A stretch of DNA of 64,000 bases from Oscillospiraceae bacterium (lineage in GTDB: Bacteria; Bacillota; Clostridia; Oscillospirales; Acutalibacteraceae), in assembly GCA_015066345.1 (NCBI GenBank), contig SVOQ01000011.1, positions 1-64,000 on the forward strand. Reading direction: 5' to 3'. Positions 1 to 10,140 of the stretch are shown piece after piece; the first letter of the stretch is position 1; every line of letters begins with the position of its first letter. Both the position numbers and the translations under genes were made by a program. The notes beneath the pieces were generated by a model. That model did not search any database and was not told where the DNA came from. It saw nothing but the letters and a program-made list of their open reading frames with translations.

Positions 1-1
1 A

Positions 2-1126
2 TCTGGTGAATATATCAGCAACCTAACCGGAGAAGCAATGTATAAGTCTTTTAGACCTGCTCCTTTACCTCCGGTACTTAATATGGATGATGAGATGATT
101 ACTCAATTGACCAGTGCAACAAAAGCATTGGCAACGTTGGATGCCCTTTCTTCGTATATCCCCAATATGAATCTTTTTGTGTCAATGTATGTTCGCAAGG
201 AAGCTTTGTTATCATCTCAGATTGAAGGCACACAAGCAACACTTGAAGATGTTTTGGATCCATTGGTAGAAAAGAATGCTAATCAAAATGTGGCAGATGT
301 TGTGAACTATATTAAAGCCACAGAGTTTGCACTTGAACGAATGAACTCGCTTCCTCTCTGTAATAGACTTATTAAAGAAACTCATGAAGTTTTAATGTCA
401 GGTGTTCGTGGGCAGGAGAAAAATCCCGGCGAATTTAGAACTTCTCAAAACTGGATTGGCGCTGCAGGTTCATCCATAAAGAATGCACGTTATATTCCAC
501 CGAATCCGGATGATATGATAAATGCCATGTCTGATTTGGAAAAGTATATCAATTCAGACGACTCGTTAGATTTACTGATTCAGGCAGCATTGCTTCATTA
601 CCAGTTTGAAACAATCCATCCCTTCCTTGATGGTAACGGTCGCGTTGGCAGGCTTTTAATTACCCTTTTCTTGATGGATAAGAAAGTGTTAAATTCCCCT
701 GCGCTATATATATCATACTATCTTAAGAAAAATCGAATTGAGTATTATGATCGTATGAGTGAGGTGCGCAATAAGGACAATTACGAGCAGTGGATAAAAT
801 TTTTCTTGAATGCTATTAAAGAGTCAGCCGACGAATCGGTCGAAACAATCAAAAAACTATCCGAACTCCATAATGTAAATATCAAAAAGATAGATGCAAT
901 GGGGAGAGCGGCAAAGAATGCCAGAGCTGTTTTTGATTATCTTGAGCAAAACCCAATCATTGATATCGGTAAAACTGCAGAAGAATTAAATCTTGCATTC
1001 AGCACAGTGTCTCTTGCGGTGAATAGATTGGTGGATTCGGGAATTTTAATTCAAACCAACAATGCAAATCGCAACCGTGTATTTTCATACGAAGATTATC
1101 TTGCAATATTACGAAAAGACACATAA
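2..1126 (+). CDS. Fic family protein (5' end probably truncated by the window edge)
   Basis: HPFLDGNGRVGRL Fic motif; N-terminal SSQIEGTQ fits the class II inhibitory motif ([S/T]xxxE[G/N]). The frame is open upstream of the ATG at 38, to the window edge. Confidence 0.9.
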   Translation, partial: SGEYISNLTGEAMYKSFRPAPLPPVLNMDDEMITQLTSATKALATLDALSSYIPNMNLFVSMYVRKEALLSSQIEGTQATLEDVLDPLVEKNANQNVADVVNYIKATEFALERMNSLPLCNRLIKETHEVLMSGVRGQEKNPGEFRTSQNWIGAAGSSIKNARYIPPNPDDMINAMSDLEKYINSDDSLDLLIQAALLHYQFETIHPFLDGNGRVGRLLITLFLMDKKVLNSPALYISYYLKKNRIEYYDRMSEVRNKDNYEQWIKFFLNAIKESADESVETIKKLSELHNVNIKKIDAMGRAAKNARAVFDYLEQNPIIDIGKTAEELNLAFSTVSLAVNRLVDSGILIQTNNANRNRVFSYEDYLAILRKDT

Positions 1127-1144
1127 ATCAATAATTAACATTAC

Positions 1145-1173
1145 AAAAGCGAGGTGAAATTCACCTCGCTTTT
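1145..1173. terminator. bidirectional intrinsic terminator between convergent genes
   Basis: AAAAGCGAGGTGA-aat-TCACCTCGCTTTT. Confidence 0.8.
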
Positions 1174-1176
1174 GCA

Positions 1177-1656
1177 TTAAAAATTATCTAAAATATATTG
1201 CTTGGTAGATGGGGTTGTTGGTGGCGTATCAATCATAAAAAATTCTTCGGCAGGAACTGGGTCTTTTTCATAATCGACGAGTTTGGCTCGTCGTTTCTCC
1301 AAAGGATTACGTTCTTCCCACTCCATAAAAGCAATTAATCGTTCTTTAATTAAAGACTTATTTGTCCATTCTTCGCACCATTGTTCAAATTTTTTTATTA
1401 TTTCTTCAGGTGTTGTTTGCTCAATTTGCGTCATATAGTGACCGTGGGCTAACATATCAGAGGGAAGCGCATTGATGCGAATACTTGGTCTTATATAATA
1501 TGTTTCTTTTGAAAAACAACTGCCTTGCACATAAAAATAAATTGTAAAGTCACCGATGTCTTTTGTCCAAGTTTTATTCTTTTTCTTAAACCCTTTTGCT
1601 TTCAAATAAGGTTTTACATATTCAATTAATTCTTCTTCGGGTAAAAAGTGTTTCAA
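1177..1656 (-). CDS. hypothetical protein, DUF4304-like
   Basis: 159 aa ORF; N-terminal pattern 'yLkakGFKKKnktWtKd...fyvQgSCfskEtYYIrpsIrI' resembles the DUF4304 style. Confidence 0.5.
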   Translation of the reverse strand: MKHFLPEEELIEYVKPYLKAKGFKKKNKTWTKDIGDFTIYFYVQGSCFSKETYYIRPSIRINALPSDMLAHGHYMTQIEQTTPEEIIKKFEQWCEEWTNKSLIKERLIAFMEWEERNPLEKRRAKLVDYEKDPVPAEEFFMIDTPPTTPSTKQYILDNF

Positions 1657-1776
1657 GAAATCACCGCCTTTAATTCATTATATCACAACAGGTTTAAAAA
1701 GTAAATCTTGCGGTATATTTCTCCCAGAAATACAGATAATAACAACACAATTTGTAATTTAAGGAGAAATGAATAT

Positions 1777-2316
1777 ATGAAAGCAACAGGGATTGTGAGA
1801 AGAATTGATGATTTGGGCAGGGTTGTTATTCCTAAAGAGATAAGAAGGACACTTCGTATTCGTGAGGGAGACCCATTGGAAATTTTTACCGCCAGTGACG
1901 GTGAAGTTATTTTTAAAAAATACTCACCCATGGGTGAGTTGTCGGAGTTTTCGGGTCAGTACTCGGATATATTGAGCCGTACGGCGGATTTACCCGTTGT
2001 TATAACCGACCGCGACCATGTTATTTCCGTTTCGGGTCTTCCTAAAAAGGATTATCTTGAACGTCATATTTCAAAAGAGCTTGAAGAAATTATGGAAAAC
2101 AGGGATAAATATATTAAAACCCGCGAAAACGAACGCCTCTACCCTATTGATAACTGTGATATTGAGGCACTTACAGCCTTCCCCATAATTTCCGCCGGTG
2201 ATATTGGCGGTGCGGTTATTTTCTTAAGTAACGGTGACTACTCAAAGCTTACGGACACTGAGGTTAAATTGGCTCAGGTTGCCGCAACATTCCTCGGAAA
2301 ACAGATGGAGGAATAA
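1777..2316 (+). CDS. spoVT: stage V sporulation protein T (AbrB-type regulator)
   Basis: MKATGIVRRIDDLGRVVIPKEIRRTLRIREGDPLEIF AbrB domain plus C-terminal GAF-like part. Internal ATG at 1777 preceded by AAGGAG. Confidence 0.92.
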   Translation: MKATGIVRRIDDLGRVVIPKEIRRTLRIREGDPLEIFTASDGEVIFKKYSPMGELSEFSGQYSDILSRTADLPVVITDRDHVISVSGLPKKDYLERHISKELEEIMENRDKYIKTRENERLYPIDNCDIEALTAFPIISAGDIGGAVIFLSNGDYSKLTDTEVKLAQVAATFLGKQMEE

Positions 2317-2439
2317 TTCAACAATTGTTATATATTTAATTTGTGAATATCTTCCAAAGGATTTTTATTGAAGAAAACTGCTTTTTGTGTTAAAATTAAT
2401 GTGTATGCGAATGCATTAATTTTACACAAGGAGCAGTTT

Positions 2440-3195
2440 ATGGTTTCAAGAGCCGAGAGAACCGAGGATTTAGCTAAAAACTTAAAAATTTATGTTAGCG
2501 AAGCGCATATTTTCACATCCGACGCTATTGTTCTTGCTGACTTCTGTGCTCCGCGACACAAGGATAAATGCTGCGACCTTGGAACGGGTAACGGCATTAT
2601 TCCCCTACTGTGGATTCGTGATTTTCAGCCCAAAGAGATTACGGGTGTTGAACTTAGCGAAAGTGCCGTAAATCTTTTTAATAAAACTCTAATTGAAAAT
2701 AACCTTAAAGACAAAGTCAATCTGATACATAGGGATTTAAGAGATTTAAAGGGCGTTTTACCCAACGAATATTACGATATAGTAAGTATTAACCCCCCAT
2801 ATAAAAAACTCGGTACGGGCATTGTAAACGAAGGCGAAGACTATAAGAATGCACGTCACGAATTTAACTGCACTCTTGATGACGCTTCAAAAACCGCGTC
2901 TCAGCTTTTAAAATTCGGCGGTCGCTTCTGTATATGTCAACGCCCCGAAAGATTACCCGATATTTTTGCAGCAATGCGTAAATTTAAAATCGAACCAAAG
3001 TCCATGCGTGAAGTTATTCAACGCGTAGGCAAAGAGCCGAGCCTTGTACTCGTTGAGGGTAAAAAGGGCTCAGCCCAAGGGTTCAGAATTTATCCTCCCC
3101 TTATTTTAGAGGATGAAACGGGTCAATACACCCCCGAAGCAGAAGAATTATTCAATTCATATAAATACAAGGAGTTGTTACATAATGAAGTATGA
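2440..3195 (+). CDS. tRNA1(Val) A37 N6-methyltransferase family / class I SAM methyltransferase
   Basis: DLGTGNGIIPLL SAM motif and NPPY motif; ATG at 2440 after AAGGAG. Confidence 0.8.
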   Translation: MVSRAERTEDLAKNLKIYVSEAHIFTSDAIVLADFCAPRHKDKCCDLGTGNGIIPLLWIRDFQPKEITGVELSESAVNLFNKTLIENNLKDKVNLIHRDLRDLKGVLPNEYYDIVSINPPYKKLGTGIVNEGEDYKNARHEFNCTLDDASKTASQLLKFGGRFCICQRPERLPDIFAAMRKFKIEPKSMREVIQRVGKEPSLVLVEGKKGSAQGFRIYPPLILEDETGQYTPEAEELFNSYKYKELLHNEV

Positions 3196-4576
3196 TGTTG
3201 TTATAGTGGGCGCAGGTCCTGCAGGTATTTTTACCGCCCTTGAAATGCGTAGAAGAAACTGCAACAAATCAATACTCATAATCGAAAAGGGTCAACCCGT
3301 TGAAAAACGCAGTTGCCCCAAAGCAAAAACCAAACAGTGCGTTAACTGTAAACCCTACTGCCATATTACAACGGGTTTTTCAGGTGCAGGTGCATTCTCC
3401 GACGGTAAGCTCAGCTTAAGCTACGAGGTTGGCGGTGACTTACCCTCACTTATAGGCGAGGATTTTGCTCAGGAGCTTATAGACTACACCGACAAAATTT
3501 ACCTTGAATTTGGTGCAGACGAGCATATTGAGGGTATTAACAACGATGCGGAAGTTAAAGAAATACGTAAAAATGCCATTCAGGCGGGTCTTAAGCTTGT
3601 TGACTGTCCCATCCGTCACTTAGGTACGGAAAAAGCACAGACACTCTACCTTGAAATCGAAAATCACCTTAGAGATAACAATGTTGATATGATGTTCAGT
3701 TACGAATGTAACGACATAATTATTGAAGACGGTGTATGCAAGGGTGTATTAATAAGCAAGGGCGACGACCATCAACAGATTGATGCAGAAAAGGTAGTTG
3801 TAGCCACAGGCAGACGTGGTGCAGATTGGCTCGAAAAGCTCTGTAACGAGCACGGAATTGAGCATCAGGCGGGTACTGTTGACATAGGTGTACGTGTTGA
3901 GGTTCGTAACGAGGTTATGGAAAAAGTTAACCGTGTTCTTTACGAATCAAAGCTTATTGGCTACCCCAAGCCCTTCAAAAATAAGGTTCGTACCTTCTGT
4001 CAGAATCCCGGCGGTTTCGTAAGTCAGGAAAATTACGACAACGACCTTGCAGTTGTTAACGGACACTCATACAAAGAAAAAAAGTCAAACAACACAAACG
4101 TTGCCATCCTTTGTTCTCATAACTTTAATTATCCTTTCAATCAACCTATTGAATACGCTCAAAAAGTTGGTGAGCTTACAAATATGCTTGGTGCAGGTCA
4201 TATCCTTGTACAAAGATACGGCGATATTCTCGACGGTAAGAGAACCTGGCCCAAAGAATTGGCTCAGTCAAACTTACGTCCCTCCCTCCCCGACGCAGTT
4301 GCGGGTGACATTACCGCCGCTATGCCCTACCGTGCAATGACAAATATTATAAACTTCATTCAGGCGGTTGACCACGTTGTACCGGGCTTTGCATCAACAG
4401 AAACCCTCCTTTATTCACCCGAACTTAAATTCTACAGTAATAAAATTAAAATGGATACCAAACTTAACACAAGTGTTAAAGGTCTTCATTGCCTTGGTGA
4501 CTCCTCAGGTTGGACGAGAGGTCTTATGATGGCATCGGTTATGGGTGTTTTAATGGGACGATTTATAGCTGAATAA
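3185..4576 (+). CDS. NAD(P)/FAD-dependent oxidoreductase (COG2509-like)
   Basis: VVIVGAGPAGIFTALE dinucleotide fold, CPKAKTKQCVNCKPYCHITTGFSGAGAFSDGKLSLS, C-terminal GLHCLGDSSGWTRGLMMASVMG. Confidence 0.85.
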   Translation: MKYDVVIVGAGPAGIFTALEMRRRNCNKSILIIEKGQPVEKRSCPKAKTKQCVNCKPYCHITTGFSGAGAFSDGKLSLSYEVGGDLPSLIGEDFAQELIDYTDKIYLEFGADEHIEGINNDAEVKEIRKNAIQAGLKLVDCPIRHLGTEKAQTLYLEIENHLRDNNVDMMFSYECNDIIIEDGVCKGVLISKGDDHQQIDAEKVVVATGRRGADWLEKLCNEHGIEHQAGTVDIGVRVEVRNEVMEKVNRVLYESKLIGYPKPFKNKVRTFCQNPGGFVSQENYDNDLAVVNGHSYKEKKSNNTNVAILCSHNFNYPFNQPIEYAQKVGELTNMLGAGHILVQRYGDILDGKRTWPKELAQSNLRPSLPDAVAGDITAAMPYRAMTNIINFIQAVDHVVPGFASTETLLYSPELKFYSNKIKMDTKLNTSVKGLHCLGDSSGWTRGLMMASVMGVLMGRFIAE

Positions 4577-4584
4577 AAAAATTC

Positions 4585-4614
4585 ACCTGCTACGTAAACC
4601 GTAGCAGGTTTTTT
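4585..4614 (+). terminator. intrinsic terminator
   Basis: ACCTGCTACG-taaac-CGTAGCAGGTTTTTT. Confidence 0.8.
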
Positions 4615-4627
4615 ATGTCCAAAAAAC

Positions 4628-4852
4628 TTATTTACCTAAAACTTCACCGATAATCTCGTAGAGGTTTTCGAGTTCTTCCTTAGTAAGTGACATACCCTTA
4701 CCCATTTTTATGTGGTCGGGAGCCCAGTCACGGATATCATACTTAGGTGCACCATCGTTCCAGGAAATAAGGTTAAGCTCTCTTGTCCAACCCTTACCTG
4801 TTTCGGAAATAACACCGAATTCGTCTTTGATTTCATACTTAAATTCTGCCAT
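4628..4852 (-). CDS. YdbC/PC4-like family protein
   Basis: 74 aa, FGVISETGKGWTRELNLISWNDGAPKYDIRDWAPDHIKMGKGMSLTKEEL. Confidence 0.8.
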   Translation of the reverse strand: MAEFKYEIKDEFGVISETGKGWTRELNLISWNDGAPKYDIRDWAPDHIKMGKGMSLTKEELENLYEIIGEVLGK

Positions 4853-4885
4853 ATCTATTTCTCCTTTAAAATTAATTACTGTTTA

Positions 4886-5932
4886 TTACTGAACTTCGGT
4901 TTCTTCGGTTGCTTGTGTCGGTATGGACGCAACACCGTTTATACTGAAAAGCGTTGTTTCAACGTCGTAGTCCGAAGTCCATACACTTACGGGATAATTA
5001 CCGAAAATATCCGCAACACTCAAATCAGAATTGCCCATTTCCTTTGCGAGACTCTCCATTGAGTAAGAGTCAAACTTACAACGAATCATATTAAGACTAT
5101 CGTACTCGGTAACAATAAAATCACGTTTATATGTTCCGCCGTTATAGTTAACACCGAAACGCACAAAATTGGTGATAAAGTCATTGTTCAACTCGGTATA
5201 GGCGTTAACATCATCAAAATAAATATCAAGCCATATAAATTCATCGGCTTTTGTAAGTTCCGCCTTTTTAACACCCTGAGCAACATTCAGAATATTAACC
5301 TTATAATTTGAATTATCGCATTTCTTTGAATGCGTACCCATAAGGGTTTCAACCACATCGCCGCTTGATTTTGACTGAACGCATACATTAAATGGTAATT
5401 CAAGAGCGTTTTCGTAGGTTACGGTAACTTCGTCCGTAAGGGCAATTGCGTTAGCGAAATCGTTAAGAACACTCAATGTATAAACCGCCGTATTTGAAGC
5501 AGAATCAAGTTTTAATTCACCGGGACAACTGAACTGAGTACCGTCCGCATTATAAAAGCAAAATACAGGTATATAGTCGGCGTCATTTACATTACTTGCG
5601 TTATGGGTTTTTAAAAGGCTTTCTTTGTCTTTATACTTTACCTTTAATGATACTGATATCTCGTCATTCTCAACGGTGTACGACACTATATTTTTATTAT
5701 ATAATGTGACATTCTTTAACTGAGCAACCGCTTCGGTTTCGGGAACGGTAGTTTCAGTTGTATTAATCACGGTAGATTCGGTTGTACTTTTAGCATCCGC
5801 CTTTTCTTTAATGGCAGAGGTAACGTTAACTATTACGAAAAGTGCAACAGCAATTGCTATTATACCAAAAACCAATAAAATTGGGTTTTTCTGAAGTTTA
5901 TAGCTTAAACTTTTTTTATTAGTATCAGCCAT
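4886..5932 (-). CDS. membrane-anchored hypothetical protein with Thr-rich linker
   Basis: N-terminal TM segment, STTESTVINTTETTVPETEA linker; start codon overlaps the upstream ligase stop. Confidence 0.6.
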   Translation of the reverse strand: MADTNKKSLSYKLQKNPILLVFGIIAIAVALFVIVNVTSAIKEKADAKSTTESTVINTTETTVPETEAVAQLKNVTLYNKNIVSYTVENDEISVSLKVKYKDKESLLKTHNASNVNDADYIPVFCFYNADGTQFSCPGELKLDSASNTAVYTLSVLNDFANAIALTDEVTVTYENALELPFNVCVQSKSSGDVVETLMGTHSKKCDNSNYKVNILNVAQGVKKAELTKADEFIWLDIYFDDVNAYTELNNDFITNFVRFGVNYNGGTYKRDFIVTEYDSLNMIRCKFDSYSMESLAKEMGNSDLSVADIFGNYPVSVWTSDYDVETTLFSINGVASIPTQATEETEVQ

Positions 5933-7889
5933 TCTTTTCTTCCTCCGTTGATTTTTGGTTTTTAGCCGCCTTTTCCTCTGCTTTACGTTCTTTTTTCTCT
6001 AAACGTGCGGCTTCTTTTTCGGCTTTTTCGGTGGCTTTCTTTTCTTCGGCTACTGCCTTTTCTTCCGCCTTACGTTCCTTTTTCTCGACACGTACAACTT
6101 CTTTTTCGGCTTTTTCGGTAGCTTTCTTTTCTTCAACTACCGCTTTTTCTTCCGCTTTACGCTCTTCTTTTTCAAGACGGTCTGCCTCTTTACTTGCCTT
6201 AAAAGCGGCTTTCTCTATTTCCTTTTTCGCTTTATTTGCTTCGCGTACCTCTTTTTTACTGGGTTCCGGTGCAGGAGGTGTATCCGAAAGCTTCATAAAG
6301 TCAATTTTTGCCATTCGGGTTCTGGGGAGTGCATCAAGAATTGTAACGCGACTCGGACGAGAGAATCTTTCGAGCTTACTGTCACAATATTCTTTAATAC
6401 ATCTGCTTATTTCCTCAGGATTATCGGTGGGTTGATTAAGTGAAACAAACAATTTTATAATAGGTTTGCTACCAACATAACCCTGAACCGCACAGGCTTC
6501 ATTAATATAATCAAGTTTTAAAACTTCGTTTTCAATATCATTGGGATAAACATTGTAACCGGAGATGATTATCATACGTTTCTTTCTACCCGTAAAGAAA
6601 ACGAAACCGTCATCATCCATATAGCCCAAATCACCGGAACAAACCCAACGTTTACCCTCTTCATCCACGTAAACGCCACTATCGTCGCTATCGTAATAAC
6701 CGTCCATAACTGTTGAACCTGATATTACTATTTCACCGATTGTATTTATGGGAAGTTTGTTTCGGTCATCATCCCATATTTCAACGGTCATACCGTCAAG
6801 AGGTTTACCGATGGAGTCGGGTTTATACGAACCGTATATATTAGCAGTACAAACGGAGCTTACCTCAGTTAAGCCGTAGCCCCTGTAAAGCCTACCCTTT
6901 GCACGCCATTTTTCAAGGTAGGAATTAAAGGATTTAATAAAGGTTTCACTTACGAAATCGCCACCCGCCCATAAAAGACGAAGTTTTGAAAGATGCTCAC
7001 CGTCAAAGTTCGATGAATCGTGCATTTTCTTAAACATAGCGGGAACGCCAACAATATAAGTGATATTGTATTTTTTCATAAATTTTATAGCTTTGTCCGC
7101 ATTAAAGTTCGTCATAGGAATACAGGTAAATCCCGCACACATACTGAAATGCATAACAACACCAAGGCCGAAAGCATGGAACAAGGGTAAAACTACAAGT
7201 GAACACTCAGCACCGGGGGCGTGGGGTGAATCGAAGAAGCTTAACTTATAAGCCAATTCGTTAAGGTTACTGCTTGTAAGTTTTATTGTCTTACTCTTAC
7301 CCGTTGTACCGCCGCCGTGTAAATACACGGCAATATCGCTACCGTTACCCGTAAGCTTCGGAGCGCGAAGGTTCAGGTGACATATTGTGCTGTAATTTGC
7401 TGTTTCCGCAGAGGGTGTTTTAGATTTAACTTTTATTTTTTCGTATATTTTAAAGGCAGGACGTTTTACTGATGATACGTAGTCAGAGGGCGAACACACA
7501 ATTACAAGTCTGTTTCGACGCCTTAACATACTGACGTACTTTTCCATAAGAATATCAAGTACAAATATTGCCTTAGAATGTGTATTCTTAAGGATTTCCT
7601 CAAGAACATCGGGTGGTGTAAGAGGATGAACAATATTAGCAATAGCACCGATAGCGTTTATGGCATAGAAAGCCGCAAAACTCTGAACGGTATTGGGAAG
7701 GAATATTGTAACAACATCCCCTCTTTTAATATTTTTGCTATTAAGATATCCCGCAATGGACTCAACGTCTCTTACGAATTTTTTACGACTGATAAGATTA
7801 CCGAAACTTTCGGCAACATCATACAAACCGAAATCTTTGGTACACTCGCAAAAAAACTCAAAGCAATTTCTGTTTTCGGGTTTAATCAT
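5925..7889 (-). CDS. AMP-dependent synthetase/ligase with Lys/Glu/Ala-rich C-terminal repeat tail
   Basis: GGGTTGKSKTIKLT, YRGYGLTEVSSVC, SGDLGYMDDDGFVFFTGRKKRMIIISGYNVYP; ~110 aa charged tail. Confidence 0.9.
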   Translation of the reverse strand: MIKPENRNCFEFFCECTKDFGLYDVAESFGNLISRKKFVRDVESIAGYLNSKNIKRGDVVTIFLPNTVQSFAAFYAINAIGAIANIVHPLTPPDVLEEILKNTHSKAIFVLDILMEKYVSMLRRRNRLVIVCSPSDYVSSVKRPAFKIYEKIKVKSKTPSAETANYSTICHLNLRAPKLTGNGSDIAVYLHGGGTTGKSKTIKLTSSNLNELAYKLSFFDSPHAPGAECSLVVLPLFHAFGLGVVMHFSMCAGFTCIPMTNFNADKAIKFMKKYNITYIVGVPAMFKKMHDSSNFDGEHLSKLRLLWAGGDFVSETFIKSFNSYLEKWRAKGRLYRGYGLTEVSSVCTANIYGSYKPDSIGKPLDGMTVEIWDDDRNKLPINTIGEIVISGSTVMDGYYDSDDSGVYVDEEGKRWVCSGDLGYMDDDGFVFFTGRKKRMIIISGYNVYPNDIENEVLKLDYINEACAVQGYVGSKPIIKLFVSLNQPTDNPEEISRCIKEYCDSKLERFSRPSRVTILDALPRTRMAKIDFMKLSDTPPAPEPSKKEVREANKAKKEIEKAAFKASKEADRLEKEERKAEEKAVVEEKKATEKAEKEVVRVEKKERKAEEKAVAEEKKATEKAEKEAARLEKKERKAEEKAAKNQKSTEEEKNG

Positions 7890-7978
7890 AAAAATGATTC
7901 CTTTCGAAATAATGTAGTTTTACATACATAGTCCATTATATTTTATATTTTTATACACTTATTGTCAAGTTTATTGAC

Positions 7979-8803
7979 CTATTTCTTAAGATTGCGGTTT
8001 TTCCACCCCAGAGGTGATATATTATGTTTTTCTTTAAAACAACGTGAAAAATACTCGGAATCAGAAAAACCGCACATTTCCGCAATTTCTCTTACAGAAT
8101 AGGAGTTTTCAAGAAGTAATTTTTCAGCAAGATTCATACGTTTAGCAGTAACATAATCCATAATAGTTATACCGAACTCTTGCTTAAAATGGGTTGTAAG
8201 AGTAACGGTACTGCAATGCAGACTATAACTCAAATCGGATAAAGTGATTTTCTGATTAAGATTATTCTTGACATAGTTTTTTATCATCTGACCTACACTT
8301 TGACGGGGGTCTGAAAGCATATTATTATTCTCAATATACCCCGCAATGACCGGTAACATACACGCAGATGAATTAAACTCATCAACACTTTTATGAGGAA
8401 TTTTATTTATATATTTAAGTAGCAATTCGTAGTCAAGATTATTCGCAACCTCGCACACTTTTTCTATTATACGGTTTCGGGAAACCTCGTCCCCCACGCC
8501 CATGCTCAAAAACAGATATGCTATTACATCCCCTTTTTGCATAATCGGGGCTATTGCTTCCAATATTCCGAAAGGGCAAGTATATATCACAAGCTCCTTT
8601 TCTTCGTTGACTTTATGCAACTGAATATTATCGGATTCAATACACATTTCAAGACAATCAGGATTTTTATGAATATACGTACAAAATTCATTTCCCGAAT
8701 GACGGCGAACAAGAACACGGAAGTCTTTATCAACAATGGCAATATCCAAACCCGTCATTTTATGGTAATTATTCAGTAACTCTTCAAGTTCAGGTAAATT
8801 CAT
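7979..8803 (-). CDS. AraC family regulator with PocR-like sensory domain
   Basis: N-terminal PocR-like domain (GLDIAIVDKDF...CTYIHKNPDCLEMCIESD...YTCPFGILEAIAPI); C-terminal double HTH (LSDLSYSLHCSTVTLTTHFKQEFG...REIAEMCGFSDSEYFSRCFKEKHNISP). Confidence 0.9.
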   Translation of the reverse strand: MNLPELEELLNNYHKMTGLDIAIVDKDFRVLVRRHSGNEFCTYIHKNPDCLEMCIESDNIQLHKVNEEKELVIYTCPFGILEAIAPIMQKGDVIAYLFLSMGVGDEVSRNRIIEKVCEVANNLDYELLLKYINKIPHKSVDEFNSSACMLPVIAGYIENNNMLSDPRQSVGQMIKNYVKNNLNQKITLSDLSYSLHCSTVTLTTHFKQEFGITIMDYVTAKRMNLAEKLLLENSYSVREIAEMCGFSDSEYFSRCFKEKHNISPLGWKNRNLKK

Positions 8804-8998
8804 AATTCGCCCTCCTTTTTTGATATACTACCATAAAAAAATGAATTTTAAAACACAAAAATGAAAAATCGATAAGCATTTCGTATTTTTCTTGAGTTTT
8901 TTATCGATTTTACATTTTTTGTTATCTATTTATCATTCAGTATCATACACCATAGTGGTAGAATTAAGACAAATATTACCAAGAAAGGTTGTCATATT

Positions 8999-10018
8999 AT
9001 GGAAAAGAAATTAGTTTTTGGTGCAATCGGTCTTATGTTCGGTAACGCTCACCTTGAGGGTGCTCTCGCTTACGGCGCAGAGGTTGCCGCAATTTGTGAC
9101 CTTAACGAAGAAACACTCAGAAAATCAGGCGAAAAATATAATATCCCTGAAGAAAAGTGGACAACTGACTACCACGATATTCTCAACAACCCCGAAATCA
9201 ATATGGTTTCAATTGCTATCCCCGACCAGAAGCACAGACAGGTTGCCTGTGAAATGCTCGCCGCAGGTAAGCACGTACTTTGCGAAAAGCCCCTTGCTCT
9301 TACAAGAGAAGATATTGAAGCAATGGTACAGGCTACTGAAAAATCAAGTGCAAAATTTATGGTTGGTCAGATTTGCCGTTTCACCCCCGCTTTTGCAAAG
9401 GCTAAAGAAATTATTGACTCAGGCAAAATCGGTGAGCTTTACTTCGTTGAATCCGAATATGCTCACGACTATATGAACATTGTTAAAAATGAAAATATCT
9501 GGCGTGCAGACCCCGCCCGTCACGGCGTTATCGGTGGCGGTTGCCACGCAGTTGACCTTCTTCGTTGGCTCGCAGGTGACCCCGTTGAAGTTTTCGCATA
9601 CGGTACACATAAGCTTCTCCCCACAGTACCTTATGACGACGCTACCTGTGCTCTTCTTAAATTTGACGAAGAACTTATGGGTAAGGTTTTCGTTTCAACA
9701 GGTTGTAAGAGAGACTACACAATGCGTACTTGCATTTACGGTACAAAGGGTACTATTATCTGCGATAATACATCACCCACAATGCAACTCTTTGTAGTTG
9801 ACGAAAACGACGAAGCTCCTCACGAGCCCGAGATTATCGAAATCGACGTTAACAACCACAACTACGTAAGAGAGTTCCAGGTATTTGCAGATACAATTTT
9901 AGCAGATGCCGAAATGGAAACAAGCGTTTACGAAGGTGCTAAGACTGTTGAAGTTTGCCTTGCAATTGTTGAAAGCGCAAACACAGGCGAAAAGGTTAAA
10001 CCTAACTATAATTTCTGA
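8999..10018 (+). CDS. Gfo/Idh/MocA family oxidoreductase
   Basis: HVLCEKPLALTREDIEAMV, GGGCHAVDLLRWLAG; divergent from the AraC gene. Confidence 0.9.
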   Translation: MEKKLVFGAIGLMFGNAHLEGALAYGAEVAAICDLNEETLRKSGEKYNIPEEKWTTDYHDILNNPEINMVSIAIPDQKHRQVACEMLAAGKHVLCEKPLALTREDIEAMVQATEKSSAKFMVGQICRFTPAFAKAKEIIDSGKIGELYFVESEYAHDYMNIVKNENIWRADPARHGVIGGGCHAVDLLRWLAGDPVEVFAYGTHKLLPTVPYDDATCALLKFDEELMGKVFVSTGCKRDYTMRTCIYGTKGTIICDNTSPTMQLFVVDENDEAPHEPEIIEIDVNNHNYVREFQVFADTILADAEMETSVYEGAKTVEVCLAIVESANTGEKVKPNYNF

Positions 10019-10030
10019 TAAAAATATTGA

Positions 10031-10064
10031 GAGCGTACACGGTAAAAACTGTGTACGCTCTTGT
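10031..10064 (+). terminator. intrinsic terminator
   Basis: GAGCGTACAC-ggtaaaaact-GTGTACGCTC-TTGTT. Confidence 0.7.
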
Positions 10065-10140
10065 TATTGTTGATTTTGATTTTTAATACTTGCGGAAGAA
10101 TAACTTATTGGTTTTTCCAACTGAAGAAAAACCGCAAAAG

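Noticed and set aside
6031-6435. 134 aa Ser/Phe-rich ORF
   Set aside because: Antisense shadow of the Lys/Glu-rich ligase tail.
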